64,000 nucleotides of DNA from the NCBI RefSeq assembly GCF_030817415.1, contig NZ_JAUSZI010000002.1, forward strand, positions 6,634,001 to 6,698,000. Reading direction: 5' to 3'. Origin of the DNA: Streptomyces umbrinus. Its GTDB lineage: Bacteria > Actinomycetota > Actinomycetes > Streptomycetales > Streptomycetaceae. Position 1 is the first letter of the stretch; each line of letters opens with the position of its first letter. The position numbers were made by a program, and so were the translations under genes. Positions 7,877 to 16,958 of the stretch are shown piece by piece. Under the pieces are notes generated by a model. That model was not told the origin of the DNA and searched no databases. It saw nothing but the letters and a program-made list of their open reading frames with translations.

Positions 7877-8821
7877 ATGACCGACGTGATCGTCGTCGAG
7901 GGCGTACGGAAGAGGTACGGAGACAAGCACGCGCTGGACGGGCTCGACCTGAGCGTCGGGCGCGGCACGGTGCACGGAGTGCTCGGGCCGAACGGCGCGG
8001 GCAAGACGACCCTGGTCCGCATCCTGGCCACCCTGCTGCGGCCCGACGAGGGCCGCGTCGAGGTGGCGGGGCACGACGTGAGGACCGACGCGCACGAGGT
8101 GCGCTTCCGCATCGGACTGCTCGGCCAGCACGCCGCGCTCGACGAGGAGCTCGGCGGACGGCAGAACCTGGAGATGTTCGGCCGCCTCTACCACCTGGGC
8201 GCCCGTCGCGCGCGCGTGCGGGCCGACGAACTCCTGGAGCGGTTCGGCCTGGCGGACACGGGCCGCAAGGCGGTCAAGCAGTTCAGCGGCGGCATGCGGC
8301 GCCGGCTGGACCTCGCCGCCTCGCTCATCACCGAACCGGAGGTGCTCTTCCTGGACGAGCCGACGACGGGCCTCGACCCGCGCGGCCGCGCGGAGGTGTG
8401 GGACGCGGTGCGCTCCCTGGTCGGCGGCGGCACGACCGTGCTGCTCACCACGCAGTACCTGGAGGAGGCTGACCAGCTCGCCGACCGCATCTCGGTCGTC
8501 GACCGGGGCCAGGTCATCGCGGACGGCACGGCGGACGAGCTGAAGGCGAAGACGGGCGGCGACCGGATCGACGTCGTCCTGCACGACGCGGGCCAACTGG
8601 GCGCCGCCGTGGCTCTGTTGCCGTTCGACAAGGCCACCCTCTCCGTGGACGCCGACCGGCGCCTCCTCAGCGCCCCGGTCACCGACCGCATGACCGCCCT
8701 CGCCGGGGCCGTACGCGCCCTGGAGGAGGCCGGGATAGAGGCCGAGGACATCGCACTGCGCCGGCCCACCCTGGACGAGGTCTTCCTGCACCTGACCGGC
8801 AAGACCGAGGAGGCCGCGTGA
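7877..8821 (+). CDS. ABC transporter ATP-binding protein, DrrA (daunorubicin-resistance) type
   Basis: A 314-residue ATPase that would power a two-component drug exporter. Walker A is GPNGAGKTT (about residue 37-45), the Q-loop lies in [10 protein letters not shown], the signature is [13 protein letters not shown], Walker B is [12 protein letters not shown], and the switch region is [11 protein letters not shown]. The extra C-terminal domain ending [13 protein letters not shown] is typical of DrrA. AAGGGAG precedes the ATG. Its stop overlaps the GTG of the permease gene (GTGA), showing translational coupling. Control by the upstream PadR protein is likely. Confidence 0.93.
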   Translation: MTDVIVVEGVRKRYGDKHALDGLDLSVGRGTVHGVLGPNGAGKTTLVRILATLLRPDEGRVEVAGHDVRTDAHEVRFRIGLLGQHAALDEELGGRQNLEMFGRLYHLGARRARVRADELLERFGLADTGRKAVKQFSGGMRRRLDLAASLITEPEVLFLDEPTTGLDPRGRAEVWDAVRSLVGGGTTVLLTTQYLEEADQLADRISVVDRGQVIADGTADELKAKTGGDRIDVVLHDAGQLGAAVALLPFDKATLSVDADRRLLSAPVTDRMTALAGAVRALEEAGIEAEDIALRRPTLDEVFLHLTGKTEEAA

Positions 8822-9610
8822 GTACGTCGCCCCGCTGGGCCGTCACCGACTCCTGGACCATGACCCGGCGCGAACTCGCCCACTGGGCACGGCAGCCCTT
8901 CCAGGTCTTCGTGGGGCTGGCGTTCCCCGTGATGCTCCTGCTGATGTTCGGCTATCTGATGGGCGGCGGCAGCGGCATCTCGGGCGACTACCGCGAGTAC
9001 CTGGTACCGGGAATGTTCGCGCTGACCATGGCCTTCGGCCTGGACGCCACCATGGTCGCGGTCACCCAGGACCTGAACAAGGGAGTGATCGACCGGTTCC
9101 GGTCCATGCCGATGGCCGTCGGCGCCGTGCTCGTGGGCCGTTCGGCCGCGGACATGCTGCAGTCGGCCCTGTCGCTGGTGGTCCTCGTCGGCGTCGGGCT
9201 CGCGGTCGGCTGGACCTGGCACGGCTCGTTCGCGGCCTTCCTGGGCGCGCTCGGCCTGCTGCTCCTGCTGCGGTTCGCCATGCTGTGGATGGGCATCCAT
9301 CTGGCCATGGTCGCGGGCAAGCCCGAGCTGGTGGTCACCGTGCAGATCCTGGTCTGGCCGGTGAGCTTCCTGTCCAACGCCTTCGCCATCCCCGAGTCCA
9401 TGCCGGGCTGGCTGGGAGCGACCGTCGAGTGGAACCCCATGTCCGCGACGGCCACCGCGGTCCGTGACCTGTTTCGGCAACGAAGGCGGCGCGGTGAGCA
9501 CCTCCTGGGCGGCGGAACACGCCCAACTCCTGGCGGTGCTCTGGCCACTGGCCCTGATCGCGGTGTTCTTCCCGCTGGCGGTACGGAGGTTCGGGGCGCT
9601 GAGCAAGTAG
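8818..9610 (+). pseudogene. ABC-2 permease, DrrB type, apparently frameshifted near the 3' end
   Basis: The membrane partner of the ATPase, with several hydrophobic segments (for example [19 protein letters not shown] and [16 protein letters not shown]). The frame is normal up to TATAVRDLF near 9472, where DNA reads TTTCGG. Removing one T from the 9472-9474 run restores a reading beginning [17 protein letters not shown] and ending [11 protein letters not shown] with stop TAG 9608-9610, the usual DrrB C-terminus including the last transmembrane segment. As written, the frame instead runs on into unrelated sequence. This is either a real loss of the last helix or a one-base sequencing error in a T-run. 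Confidence 0.82.
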
Positions 9611-9769
9611 GGGCTCCGGGCGGGGGTCGGTACGGGCGGCCAGCCCGCGCTGAAGTCGCCGGGACGAAGTGGGAACCCGATCGCGGCGAGCGGTGTACCA
9701 GAAGCAGACGCTGCGCGAGGAGCGCGCCGGTGCAGCGGTTCGTCGGTTCGTCGCTGATCGGGGGATTCC

Positions 9770-11032
9770 ATGGGGTGGTTGGGGCCGAGGAGGAGGGCCA
9801 CTGCGGTGCTGGCCGCGGTGCTCGGGGTGTCGGCGCTGCTGGGGGCGTGCGCCGAGGCGGAGCCGGGAGGGGATGGTGCGTCGGGGGCCGCGAGGTCATC
9901 GCCCGCCGGGGCCTCGTCGGCCCAGTCCTCGGGTGCCGGGTCCTCGGGTGCCGCGGCCGATCCGGCGGTTGCGGACGGGGTGACGCCTCCCCGGATCCCG
10001 TCGGCGACCGGGCTGCCCGGCAGCCCGTCCGGCGTCGACTTCGCGGTGGACGGCAGCGGCTTCGCGCTCTTCGCCCAGTGCGGGGAGAAGCGCTGTCGGC
10101 AGAGCGTGGCCGTGCTGGACAGGGGAGCCGACGCCTGGCGCCCCGTGCGCTCACCTCTGCCGGACGTGACAGGCGATCTCGGTATCACGGTGGGGCTCAT
10201 GGGACTGGGCCCCGGCCGCGCGCTGATCACCGAGGGCGCTTGGCCGCCGACGTACCGGACCTGGTTCACGGGCGACGGCGGCCGCACCTGGCGGACCGGC
10301 TCTGAGAAACCCTCGGGTACGACCCCTGAGGTGCCCGAGGGAGGCGCTCTGGTCCAGGAGTGCGTGCGGCCTGCGGACGACGGAAACGCGTGCGCGCGGT
10401 CCCGCCTGCTGGCCGTCCTGCCCGCCACCGGCGAGTTCCGGGTTCTGGCCGAACAGCCGCCCCTGGAGGGAGTGGTGAGTCCTGCGGGGGAGCCCGGCGG
10501 ACAACTGCTCCTCGCCTCGGGAGCCGACCCGGAGTCCGGCCTGCCCGCGCTCGCCGTCAGCGAGGACCGGGGGCGCACCTGGCGGTCGGCCCGGCTGCCC
10601 GGGTCCGAGAAACACGGCTGGGGCTTGAGGGCGGTCGCGAACGGCAGCGTGCTCTACGCGACCCAGCCGGGCCAACTGCCCGACGAGGACGACGTGAAGA
10701 ACGGCCTGCTGGCCATCCACCGCAGCGCCGACGCCGGCCACACCTGGCAGCGCGTCTGGAAGCACCGCAAGGGCGTGGAGCCCCGCTCCAGCCTCGGCGA
10801 CCTGGTGGCCGCCGCCGACGGCAGTCTCACCGTCCACGGCGAGGACGGCGCCTGGCGCAGCACCGACGGCGGCCGCACCTTCCAGCGCGGCAGTGGCTCG
10901 CGAGGCATCTCGGGCTCCGTCACCGCGACACCGCTCGGCCATCTGTGGACCGACAGCTTCGGCGCCGGAGCCTTCCGGATATCCACCGACGGCAACCACT
11001 GGCACAGGTTCGAGCTGGGGGACGGGGACTGA
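9770..11032 (+). CDS. Secreted lipoprotein with BNR/sialidase-like Asp-box repeats
   Basis: A 420-residue exported protein. The N-terminus has basic residues, a hydrophobic stretch and lipobox LLGAC (Cys about 27), followed by a Ser/Ala/Gly-rich linker to about residue 75, so it is probably tethered to the outer face of the membrane. The rest is a predicted beta-propeller with Asp-box-like repeats: GDGGRTW, EDRGRTW, ADAGHTW and TDGGRTF. Such folds occur in sialidases and in photosystem-assembly-like proteins; no catalytic set is evident, so binding or scaffolding is as likely as hydrolysis. GGGGGA precedes ATG 9770. Confidence 0.85.
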   Translation: MGWLGPRRRATAVLAAVLGVSALLGACAEAEPGGDGASGAARSSPAGASSAQSSGAGSSGAAADPAVADGVTPPRIPSATGLPGSPSGVDFAVDGSGFALFAQCGEKRCRQSVAVLDRGADAWRPVRSPLPDVTGDLGITVGLMGLGPGRALITEGAWPPTYRTWFTGDGGRTWRTGSEKPSGTTPEVPEGGALVQECVRPADDGNACARSRLLAVLPATGEFRVLAEQPPLEGVVSPAGEPGGQLLLASGADPESGLPALAVSEDRGRTWRSARLPGSEKHGWGLRAVANGSVLYATQPGQLPDEDDVKNGLLAIHRSADAGHTWQRVWKHRKGVEPRSSLGDLVAAADGSLTVHGEDGAWRSTDGGRTFQRGSGSRGISGSVTATPLGHLWTDSFGAGAFRISTDGNHWHRFELGDGD

Positions 11033-11115
11033 CCGGAGGTGAGGCAAGCGGCGGAGGTGACGGAAGCGACGGAGGGGCCGGTGCCCGAAGTGGCGGCCGG
11101 GCCGGAAAGGCCGGC

Positions 11116-12522
11116 TCAGTGGTGGAAGCCGGTCGCCGCCCCCTTGTCCCGGGCCAGCGGGTGCTGCTGCTGACGCAGTTCGGGCAGCAGACTGCCCAGG
11201 TCCTCCACGAACAGCTCGGCGAGGTCGGACGAGAACCCGTTGCGGCACACCACCCGCAGCACGGACAGGTCCTCACGGTTCTCGGGGAAGGTGTACGCCG
11301 GCAGCAGCCAGCCACGCTCCCGCATGCGCCGGGACACGTCGAAGACGTCGTAGGAGGTGATGTCCGGAGCCGTTGTGAAGGCGAACACCGGCAACTGATC
11401 GCCCCGGGTGAGGAGACGGAAGTCGCCGAGCGCCTCGACCCGGTCGGCGAGCCCCATGGCGACGTCCCGTGTCGTCTGCTGAACGGCCCGGTAGCCCTCG
11501 CGGCCCAGTCGCAGAAAGGTGTAGTACTGCGCCACGACCTGCGCCCCCGGCCGGGAGAAGTTGAGCGCGAAGGTCGGCATGTCACCGCCCAGGTAGTTGA
11601 CCCGGAAGACCAACTCCTCGGGCAGCTCGACGGCCGAGCGCCACAGCGCCCAGCCGACACCCGGGTAGACGAGGCCGTACTTGTGCCCCGAGGTGTTGAT
11701 GGAGGAGACCCGCGGCAGCCGGAAGTCCCAGACCAGGTCCTCGTCGAGGAAGGGAGCGACCATCGCGCCGGACGCGCCGTCGACGTGGACGGGGATGTCC
11801 AGACCCGTGCGCGACTGCAACTCGTCCAGGGCGGCGCAGAGTTCGGCGATCGGCTCGTACGACCCGTCGAAGGTGGAGCCGAGGATGCCGACGACGCCGA
11901 TGGTGTTCTCGTCGCAGAGTTCGGCGGCGGCCTGCGGGTCGAGGTGGAAGCGGTCGCCCTCCATGGGCACCAGGCGCGGCTCGACCTCCCAGAAGTTGCA
12001 GAACTTGTCCCAGCAGACCTGGACGTTGACGCCCATGACGAGATTGGGGCGGGCACCCGGATACCGGTCCGCGTTCCGTTTGGCCCAGCGGCGCTTGAGC
12101 GCCATGCCCGCGAGCATGCAGGCCTCGCTGGACCCCGTCGTCGAACAGCCCACGGCGGCGGACGGATCGGGCGCGTTCCACAGATCGGCGAGCATCGCCA
12201 CGCACCGCCGCTCCAGCTCGGCCGTGCGCGGGTACTCGTCCTTGTCGATCATGTTCTTGTCGCTGCACTCGGCCATCAGCACGCCGGCCTGGGGTTCCAT
12301 CCAGGTGGTGACGAAGGTGGCGAGGTTGAGGCGGGAGTTGCCGTCCAGCATCAGCTCGTCGTGCACCAGCTGATACGCGGTGGAGGGCGGCAGTGGCCCG
12401 TCCGGCAGCCGGTGCTGGGGCGGGGCCTCCGTCATGCCGCTGACCGGATTCGCCTCCCCATAGAAGGGGTTGACGGTCGCGGGACGCTTGTCGGCCTGCT
12501 CGGGGCCTTTGTGCAGCGGCAT
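11116..12522 (-). CDS. gadB: Glutamate decarboxylase (PLP-dependent)
   Basis: A 468-residue group II PLP decarboxylase converting glutamate to GABA and CO2, with consumption of a proton. Recognisable segments include LATFVTTWMEP, MIDKDEYP, TTGSSEACMLAGMALKRRW, HVDGASGAMVAPF, and the PLP-lysine motif SGHKYGLVYPGVGW with K281. GGAGGA lies 4 bases before ATG 12522, deciding the start; the frame extends further upstream without a better site. The C-terminal tail is short and acid-regulated residues cannot be judged. It is divergent from tipA and convergent with the BNR lipoprotein gene. Confidence 0.92.
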   Translation of the reverse strand: MPLHKGPEQADKRPATVNPFYGEANPVSGMTEAPPQHRLPDGPLPPSTAYQLVHDELMLDGNSRLNLATFVTTWMEPQAGVLMAECSDKNMIDKDEYPRTAELERRCVAMLADLWNAPDPSAAVGCSTTGSSEACMLAGMALKRRWAKRNADRYPGARPNLVMGVNVQVCWDKFCNFWEVEPRLVPMEGDRFHLDPQAAAELCDENTIGVVGILGSTFDGSYEPIAELCAALDELQSRTGLDIPVHVDGASGAMVAPFLDEDLVWDFRLPRVSSINTSGHKYGLVYPGVGWALWRSAVELPEELVFRVNYLGGDMPTFALNFSRPGAQVVAQYYTFLRLGREGYRAVQQTTRDVAMGLADRVEALGDFRLLTRGDQLPVFAFTTAPDITSYDVFDVSRRMRERGWLLPAYTFPENREDLSVLRVVCRNGFSSDLAELFVEDLGSLLPELRQQQHPLARDKGAATGFHH

Positions 12523-12641
12523 GGGTCCTCCGGTCGGTGGGGTCGGGCCTCCATGGTGGGCCACCACCCCGTCATAAGCGGGTAAAACCGGCATGGCACC
12601 CGGTGGATTCGGGTCCGGCGGATCCGGCGTGCGGTTCCGGC

Positions 12642-12672
12642 TTGCACCTCACGTGACGTGAGGCCTCAGCCT
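12642..12672 (+). promoter_or_regulatory. tipA promoter with MerR-type palindromic operator
   Basis: TTGCAC (12642-12647) forms a -35 element. The perfect palindrome CCTCACGT-G-ACGTGAGG spans 12647-12663, and CAGCCT (12667-12672) is the -10 candidate, giving the long 19-base spacer typical of MerR activators. From memory it closely resembles the thiostrepton-inducible ptipA promoter. Confidence 0.8.
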
Positions 12673-12705
12673 GAAGTGCGTACCGAAAAGGAGGGAGCGG
12701 AGACG

Positions 12706-13467
12706 ATGAGCTACTCCGTGGGACAGGTCGCCGGTTTCGCCGGGGTGACGGTGCGGACGCTGCACCACTACGACGAGATCGGGCTGCTCGTGCCGAGCGA
12801 GCGCAGCCACGCGGGCCACCGGCGCTACGGCGACGAGGACCTCGACCGGCCGCAGCAGATCCTGTTCTACCGGGAGCTGGGCTTTCCGCTCGACGAGGTC
12901 GCGGCCCTGCTCGACGACCCGGAGACGGACCCGCGCGCGCATCTGCGCCGCCAGCACGATCTGCTGACCGCCCGGATCGAGAAGCTGCAGAAGATGGCCG
13001 CGGCCGTGGAGCACGCCATGGAGGCACGCACGATGGGCATCAACCTCACACCCGAGGAGAAGTTCGAGGTCTTCGGCGACAAGGACCCCGAGGAGCACGC
13101 GGAGGAGGCCGAGCGCCGCTGGGGCGGCACGGAGGCGTACGCGGAGTCGCAGCGCCGCGCCGCCCGCTACACCAAGGACGACTGGAAGCGCATGCAGGCC
13201 GAGGTCGCCTCCTGGGGCGAGCGCTACGACGCCCTCATGGAGGCCGGTGAGCCCGCCACGGGGGAGCGGGCCATGGACATGGCCGAGGAACACCGGCAGC
13301 ACATCAGCCAGTGGTTCTACGACTGCTCGTACGAGATCCACCGAGGGCTCGGCGAGATGTACGTGTCGGACGAGCGGTTCAAGGAGTTCTACGACTCCAT
13401 GCGCCCGGGTCTCGCCGAGCACCTGAGGGACGCGATCACGGCGAACGCGGCACGGCACGAAGCCTGA
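12706..13467 (+). CDS. tipA: TipA-type MerR-family autoregulator with thiopeptide-binding (TipAS) domain
   Basis: A 253-residue protein, the length of TipAL. The MerR winged helix (VGQVAGFAGVTVRTLHHYDE) is at residues 5-75, a coiled coil at about 76-110, and the TipAS drug-binding domain begins at Met110 (MGINLTPEEKFEVFGD), where an internal start makes TipAS in S. lividans. The domain recruits thiopeptides such as thiostrepton. Cys207 is present in WFYDCSYEIHRG, but position 214, the cysteine known for covalent thiopeptide attachment, is glycine here. AGGAGGGAG precedes ATG 12706. Its own promoter carries the palindromic site, so autoregulation is expected. Confidence 0.9.
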   Translation: MSYSVGQVAGFAGVTVRTLHHYDEIGLLVPSERSHAGHRRYGDEDLDRPQQILFYRELGFPLDEVAALLDDPETDPRAHLRRQHDLLTARIEKLQKMAAAVEHAMEARTMGINLTPEEKFEVFGDKDPEEHAEEAERRWGGTEAYAESQRRAARYTKDDWKRMQAEVASWGERYDALMEAGEPATGERAMDMAEEHRQHISQWFYDCSYEIHRGLGEMYVSDERFKEFYDSMRPGLAEHLRDAITANAARHEA

Positions 13468-13472
13468 CGGCG

Positions 13473-13543
13473 GACGGCGGTACGGGGGTAAGGGGCGTTC
13501 GCAAGGGCGGGCGCCCCTTACTTCCGACTCCCGTACCGCCGTC
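13473..13543. terminator. Long bidirectional hairpin between tipA and UPF0145 gene
   Basis: Outer arms GACGGCGGTACGGG and CCCGTACCGCCGTC pair perfectly. Inner arms TAAGGGGCG and CGCCCCTTA add a second stem. The structure sits between two convergent genes and probably ends both transcripts. Confidence 0.75.
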
Positions 13544-13546
13544 GCC

Positions 13547-13912
13547 CTACTCCTTGACCATCACCACGGCCGTGCCGTACGCGCACACCTCCGTCCCGAT
13601 GTCCGCCGCCTCGGTCACGTCGAAGCGGAACATCAGCACACCGTTGGCACCCCGCGCGCGTGCCTGCTCGACGAGCCGTTCCATCGCCTGGTTGCGGGTC
13701 TCCACCAGCGTCTTGGTGAGGCCCTTGAGCTCGCCGCCGATCATCGACTTCAGACCGGCCCCGATCTGGCTGCCCAGATGCCTGGAGCGCACGGTCAGCC
13801 CGAAGACCTCTCCGATGACCTGCTCGACCCGGTAGCCGGGCACGTCGTTCGTCGTCACGACCAGTACGTCGGCCTGGGGTCCCTGACCACCGCCGTATTC
13901 TTCGATTCCCAT
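13547..13912 (-). CDS. UPF0145/YbjQ-family heavy-metal-binding-domain protein
   Basis: A 121-residue protein matching the YbjQ/UPF0145 family, a small pentameric beta-barrel fold of unproven function. Family features seen are VLVVTTNDVPGYRVEQVIGE, then GLTVRSRHLGSQIGAGLKS, NQAMERLVEQARARGANGV and CAYGTAVVMVKE. It is soluble with no signal peptide. It is convergent with tipA and divergent from the DedA gene. The name heavy-metal-binding is a historical family label; no metal site is evident apart from a single Cys. Confidence 0.85.
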   Translation of the reverse strand: MGIEEYGGGQGPQADVLVVTTNDVPGYRVEQVIGEVFGLTVRSRHLGSQIGAGLKSMIGGELKGLTKTLVETRNQAMERLVEQARARGANGVLMFRFDVTEAADIGTEVCAYGTAVVMVKE

Positions 13913-14051
13913 GGCTCACAGCTTTGTCCCAGTCGGGGCACAGTGCATCCTGTAGGAGTCGGTGGAACCTGGACCCTTCATGCTGCGTTGATAACTTTGG
14001 TCGGCCACACCCTCGCCTGCCGCATCCACCACCCTTCAGGAGTCCGGAATC

Positions 14052-15044
14052 GTGACGACGACGCTTGCCATCGGCCCAAGCTGGTTGGATCCGGACTACC
14101 TTCTCGACTCGTTCGGCATCTGGGGCCTGCTCCTGATCGTCTTCGCCGAGTCCGGCCTGCTCATCGGCTTCTTCCTGCCGGGTGACTCCCTGCTGTTCAC
14201 GGCGGGTCTGCTGATCACGTCGAACCAGCTGGACTTCCCGCTGTGGGCCGCCGTCGTCCTGATCTGCATCGCCGCGATCGTCGGCGACCAGGTGGGCTAC
14301 ATGTTCGGCAAGAAGGTGGGGCCGTCGCTCTTCACCCGCCCGGACTCCCGCCTCTTCAAACAGGAGAACGTGGTCAAGGCCCACGAGTTCTTCGAGAAGC
14401 ACGGCCCCAAGTCCCTGGTCCTGGCCCGCTTCGTGCCCATCGTGCGCACGTTCACGCCGATCATCGCCGGCGTCAGCGGCATGAAGTACCGCTCGTTCCT
14501 GATCTTCAACGTGATCGGCGGCATCCTCTGGGGCGCGGGCGTCACACTGCTCGGCTCCTGGCTGGGCCAGATCGACTTCGTGAAGAAGAACATCGAGCCG
14601 ATCCTGCTCCTGATCGTCTTCATCTCGGTGGTCCCGATCATCATCGAGTTCATGCGGGCGCGCAGTAAGTCCAAGAAGAACCCGCAGCAGCAGCCCCCGG
14701 CGGCCCACATGCCCCCGGCGGCCGCTGCCATGGACGACCAGACGACCCAACTCCGCCGCATTCCCCCGGCCCACGAGAACGGCCAGGACGACTACTACGG
14801 CAACGGCAACGGCCACGACAACGGCCAGAACCAGCAGTACCAACAGCAGCCCTACGCCCAGGACCAGGGCTACGGCGGCTACCCCCAGGGCCAGGACCAG
14901 TACGCCCAGCAGTACCCCCAGAACTACCCGCCCCAGAACCAGCAGCAGTACCCGCAGGACCCGTACCCCCAGGACCAGAACCAAGGCCAGCAGTACCCCC
15001 AGAACCAGGGCTACCCGTACGGCCAGAACTACCCCCAGAACTGA
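14052..15044 (+). CDS. DedA-family membrane protein with Gln/Tyr/Pro-rich C-terminal tail
   Basis: A 330-residue protein. Residues about 1-205 are a DedA/SNARE-associated domain with re-entrant and transmembrane segments, motif ESGLLIGFFLPGDSLLF, and the conserved arginines in LARFVPIVRTFTPIIAGVSGM; DedA proteins act in undecaprenyl-phosphate and phospholipid recycling. After a basic patch (RARSKSKKNPQQQ) comes a tail of about 120 residues made almost only of Gln, Tyr, Pro, Asn, Asp and Gly, with repeated QQYPQ and QDQ units. That tail is far longer than in standard DedA proteins of about 200-220 residues and is probably cytoplasmic and disordered. GTG start follows AGGAG. Confidence 0.9.
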   Translation: MTTTLAIGPSWLDPDYLLDSFGIWGLLLIVFAESGLLIGFFLPGDSLLFTAGLLITSNQLDFPLWAAVVLICIAAIVGDQVGYMFGKKVGPSLFTRPDSRLFKQENVVKAHEFFEKHGPKSLVLARFVPIVRTFTPIIAGVSGMKYRSFLIFNVIGGILWGAGVTLLGSWLGQIDFVKKNIEPILLLIVFISVVPIIIEFMRARSKSKKNPQQQPPAAHMPPAAAAMDDQTTQLRRIPPAHENGQDDYYGNGNGHDNGQNQQYQQQPYAQDQGYGGYPQGQDQYAQQYPQNYPPQNQQQYPQDPYPQDQNQGQQYPQNQGYPYGQNYPQN

Positions 15045-15065
15045 CGAACGCGGCTCGACTGAAAC

Positions 15066-15160
15066 GCGCCCCACAAGGGGCGCGGGGCTGTGACATTTGC
15101 GGCTCCGCCGCGTGGGCGCGACCAGCCAGAGGCAACCCGCACCCGGCTACGAACGACAGC
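15066..15160 (+). repeat. Dispersed intergenic repeat copy A
   Basis: Contains CGCCCC-ACA-AGGGGCG, a short hairpin, then GGGGCTGTGACAT and GGCTCCGCCGCGTG, a second stem. Related copies lie at 25283, 28539, 49316, 49397 and 59903, always between genes. Such elements are common in Streptomyces spacers and may act as terminators or mRNA ends. Confidence 0.65.
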
Positions 15161-15197
15161 CACCCACGATCAAAGCCGCCCCAAGAGGACCCGCACC

Positions 15198-16853
15198 TCA
15201 GAACCCACGGGTCCTCTTCGCAGCCCTCCGTGCCCCCGCAGACGCCCCGGGCAACCGCATGAACAACCGAGAGATCTCGGACCCCAGATTCACCCCGATG
15301 GCGATGGCCATCGCAAGGGCGGCCGCCTTGGTGAGCGACACCAGCCCCTCGTCGACATCGTTCTGAGCGATCGCCAGCAGCCCGAAATACGTGGCCGATC
15401 CTGGCAACAGGGGCCCGATCGCCGCAGTGGTGTAGGGCAACGCCGAAGCGAACCGATACCGCGACAGCAACTGCCCGAACAGCCCCACGAGCCCGGCCGC
15501 CGCGGCCGTGGAGGCGACGGGTGAGATCTCGCCCACGTAGTGCATGGCCCCGTACACGCTCCATGCCACGCCACCGTTGAGCGTCACGATCAGCACGGTG
15601 GAACGTTCCTGCTGGAGCAGCACCGCGAAGCAGAGCGTCAGGAGCATCGACGCGGCGATCTGCCACCCCGGCCGGTTGGAGGACTGCAGGGCCGCGTCCG
15701 GATTGAGCTCGGCGCCCAGCTTCACACCGAAGTACAGGATCACGAGGACGCCGATGACGATGCCGACGTAGAAGTACATGACTTCCAGGAGCCGGGCCGC
15801 CGCGGTGATGTAGTAGCCGGTCAGCCCGTCCTGCACGCCCGCCACCAGCGCCCGCCCGGGCAACAGCGCGAACAGCCCACCGGTGATGACCGCGGAAGCG
15901 CGCACGTCGACGTGCGCGATCGTGAGCGCGGCCCCCATCGCGGCGGCCGGCATCGCGGCCACCGTGAACTGGTAGAACTCCGGCAGCCCGCGCCCCGCAC
16001 ACAGCCACGCCAGCCGGTCGCCGAGCATCGCGCCCACGGCCGCCGCGACGAACACGATCAGGTCACCGCCGACGAGCACGGAGGCCGCGCCCGCGAGGCC
16101 CCCGGTGGCCAAGGTCAGCAGCCAGCCGCTGTACGGGTGCCGGTTGCGCCGGATCTCCGCGAGCCGCCGGTAGGCCTCCTCCAGGGAGACCTCGGTCTGG
16201 TCGTCGCTGATGTCGTCGACGAGCTGGTAGACGGCCGCCAGACGCGTGTAGTCGGTGCCCCGGCGCCGTACGGTCCGCGACGCGGTCACCGGATCCTCGA
16301 CCAGCGACGGCTGGTACGAGATGGACAGCAGCGTGAAGGTGACGCCCGGCTCGCAGCGGTCGAGGCCGTACGAGCGGCAGACGGCGAACATCGCCGCCTC
16401 CACGTCCTCGGCGCCCTCGCCGCCCGCGAGCAGCAACTCGCCGATACGCAGGGTCAGGTCGAGCACGCGCGGGACGGCCGGACCCTCGTCCTCCGTCTTC
16501 TGCACGGTCTCGGGGACGGGCCGCTCGGCGACGGGCATGCGCAGCATCGTGCGCATCCGGTCCTGCCAGGGGACGTCCTTGGTGAGATCGACGCGCGGTA
16601 TGCCGGCTGGCGGGGTGAAGGCGGGCGGCGCGTGCTTCGCGCTGTACGTCCTCGGCGTGCTGAACGCCGACCCCTCCGACTCGGTGGCGGGCACCTGCGG
16701 GACGCCCATCCCCTTGGGGAGCGCGAACTCCGACGTCGTCGAGGACTCCTCCTCGACCGGCGCGGGCTGCGCCACCACACCGGCGGGCGGGACGAACGCG
16801 CTCCTCGCCTCGTCCGACTGCGGTTTACGGTCTTCCGCCTCCGGCTCGGTCAC
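15198..16853 (-). CDS. ThrE-family threonine/serine exporter with long N-terminal extension
   Basis: A 551-residue membrane protein combining both halves of ThrE: an N-terminal conserved domain (LDLTLRIGELLLAGGEGAEDVEAAM and LSISYQPSLVEDP, residues about 135-260) and about ten hydrophobic segments after residue 270 (for example IVIGVLVILYFGVKLGAEL). Family members export threonine and serine using the proton gradient. Residues 1-125 are acidic and proline-rich and probably cytoplasmic. GTG at 16853 follows AGGAG by 7 bases. A hairpin separates it from ppa, so it likely has its own promoter. Confidence 0.88.
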   Translation of the reverse strand: MTEPEAEDRKPQSDEARSAFVPPAGVVAQPAPVEEESSTTSEFALPKGMGVPQVPATESEGSAFSTPRTYSAKHAPPAFTPPAGIPRVDLTKDVPWQDRMRTMLRMPVAERPVPETVQKTEDEGPAVPRVLDLTLRIGELLLAGGEGAEDVEAAMFAVCRSYGLDRCEPGVTFTLLSISYQPSLVEDPVTASRTVRRRGTDYTRLAAVYQLVDDISDDQTEVSLEEAYRRLAEIRRNRHPYSGWLLTLATGGLAGAASVLVGGDLIVFVAAAVGAMLGDRLAWLCAGRGLPEFYQFTVAAMPAAAMGAALTIAHVDVRASAVITGGLFALLPGRALVAGVQDGLTGYYITAAARLLEVMYFYVGIVIGVLVILYFGVKLGAELNPDAALQSSNRPGWQIAASMLLTLCFAVLLQQERSTVLIVTLNGGVAWSVYGAMHYVGEISPVASTAAAAGLVGLFGQLLSRYRFASALPYTTAAIGPLLPGSATYFGLLAIAQNDVDEGLVSLTKAAALAMAIAIGVNLGSEISRLFMRLPGASAGARRAAKRTRGF

Positions 16854-16910
16854 CCACGACTCCTGAATCGCACATCCAGTACGCCTCAGTATGCGCACTG
16901 ACAGACAAAG

Positions 16911-16943
16911 GGGCCGCGCGACCCCGTGGGGGTCACGCGGCCC
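16911..16943 (-). terminator. Hairpin downstream of ppa
   Basis: GGGCCGCGCGACCCC and GGGGTCACGCGGCCC pair with one mismatch around a 3-base loop, just after the stop codon of the pyrophosphatase gene. Confidence 0.75.
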
Positions 16944-16958
16944 TCAGGCCACAGGGGA

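Noticed and set aside
12523..12594. N-terminal extension of glutamate decarboxylase
   Set aside because: The strong GGAGGA site decides ATG 12522, and the extension has no family similarity.
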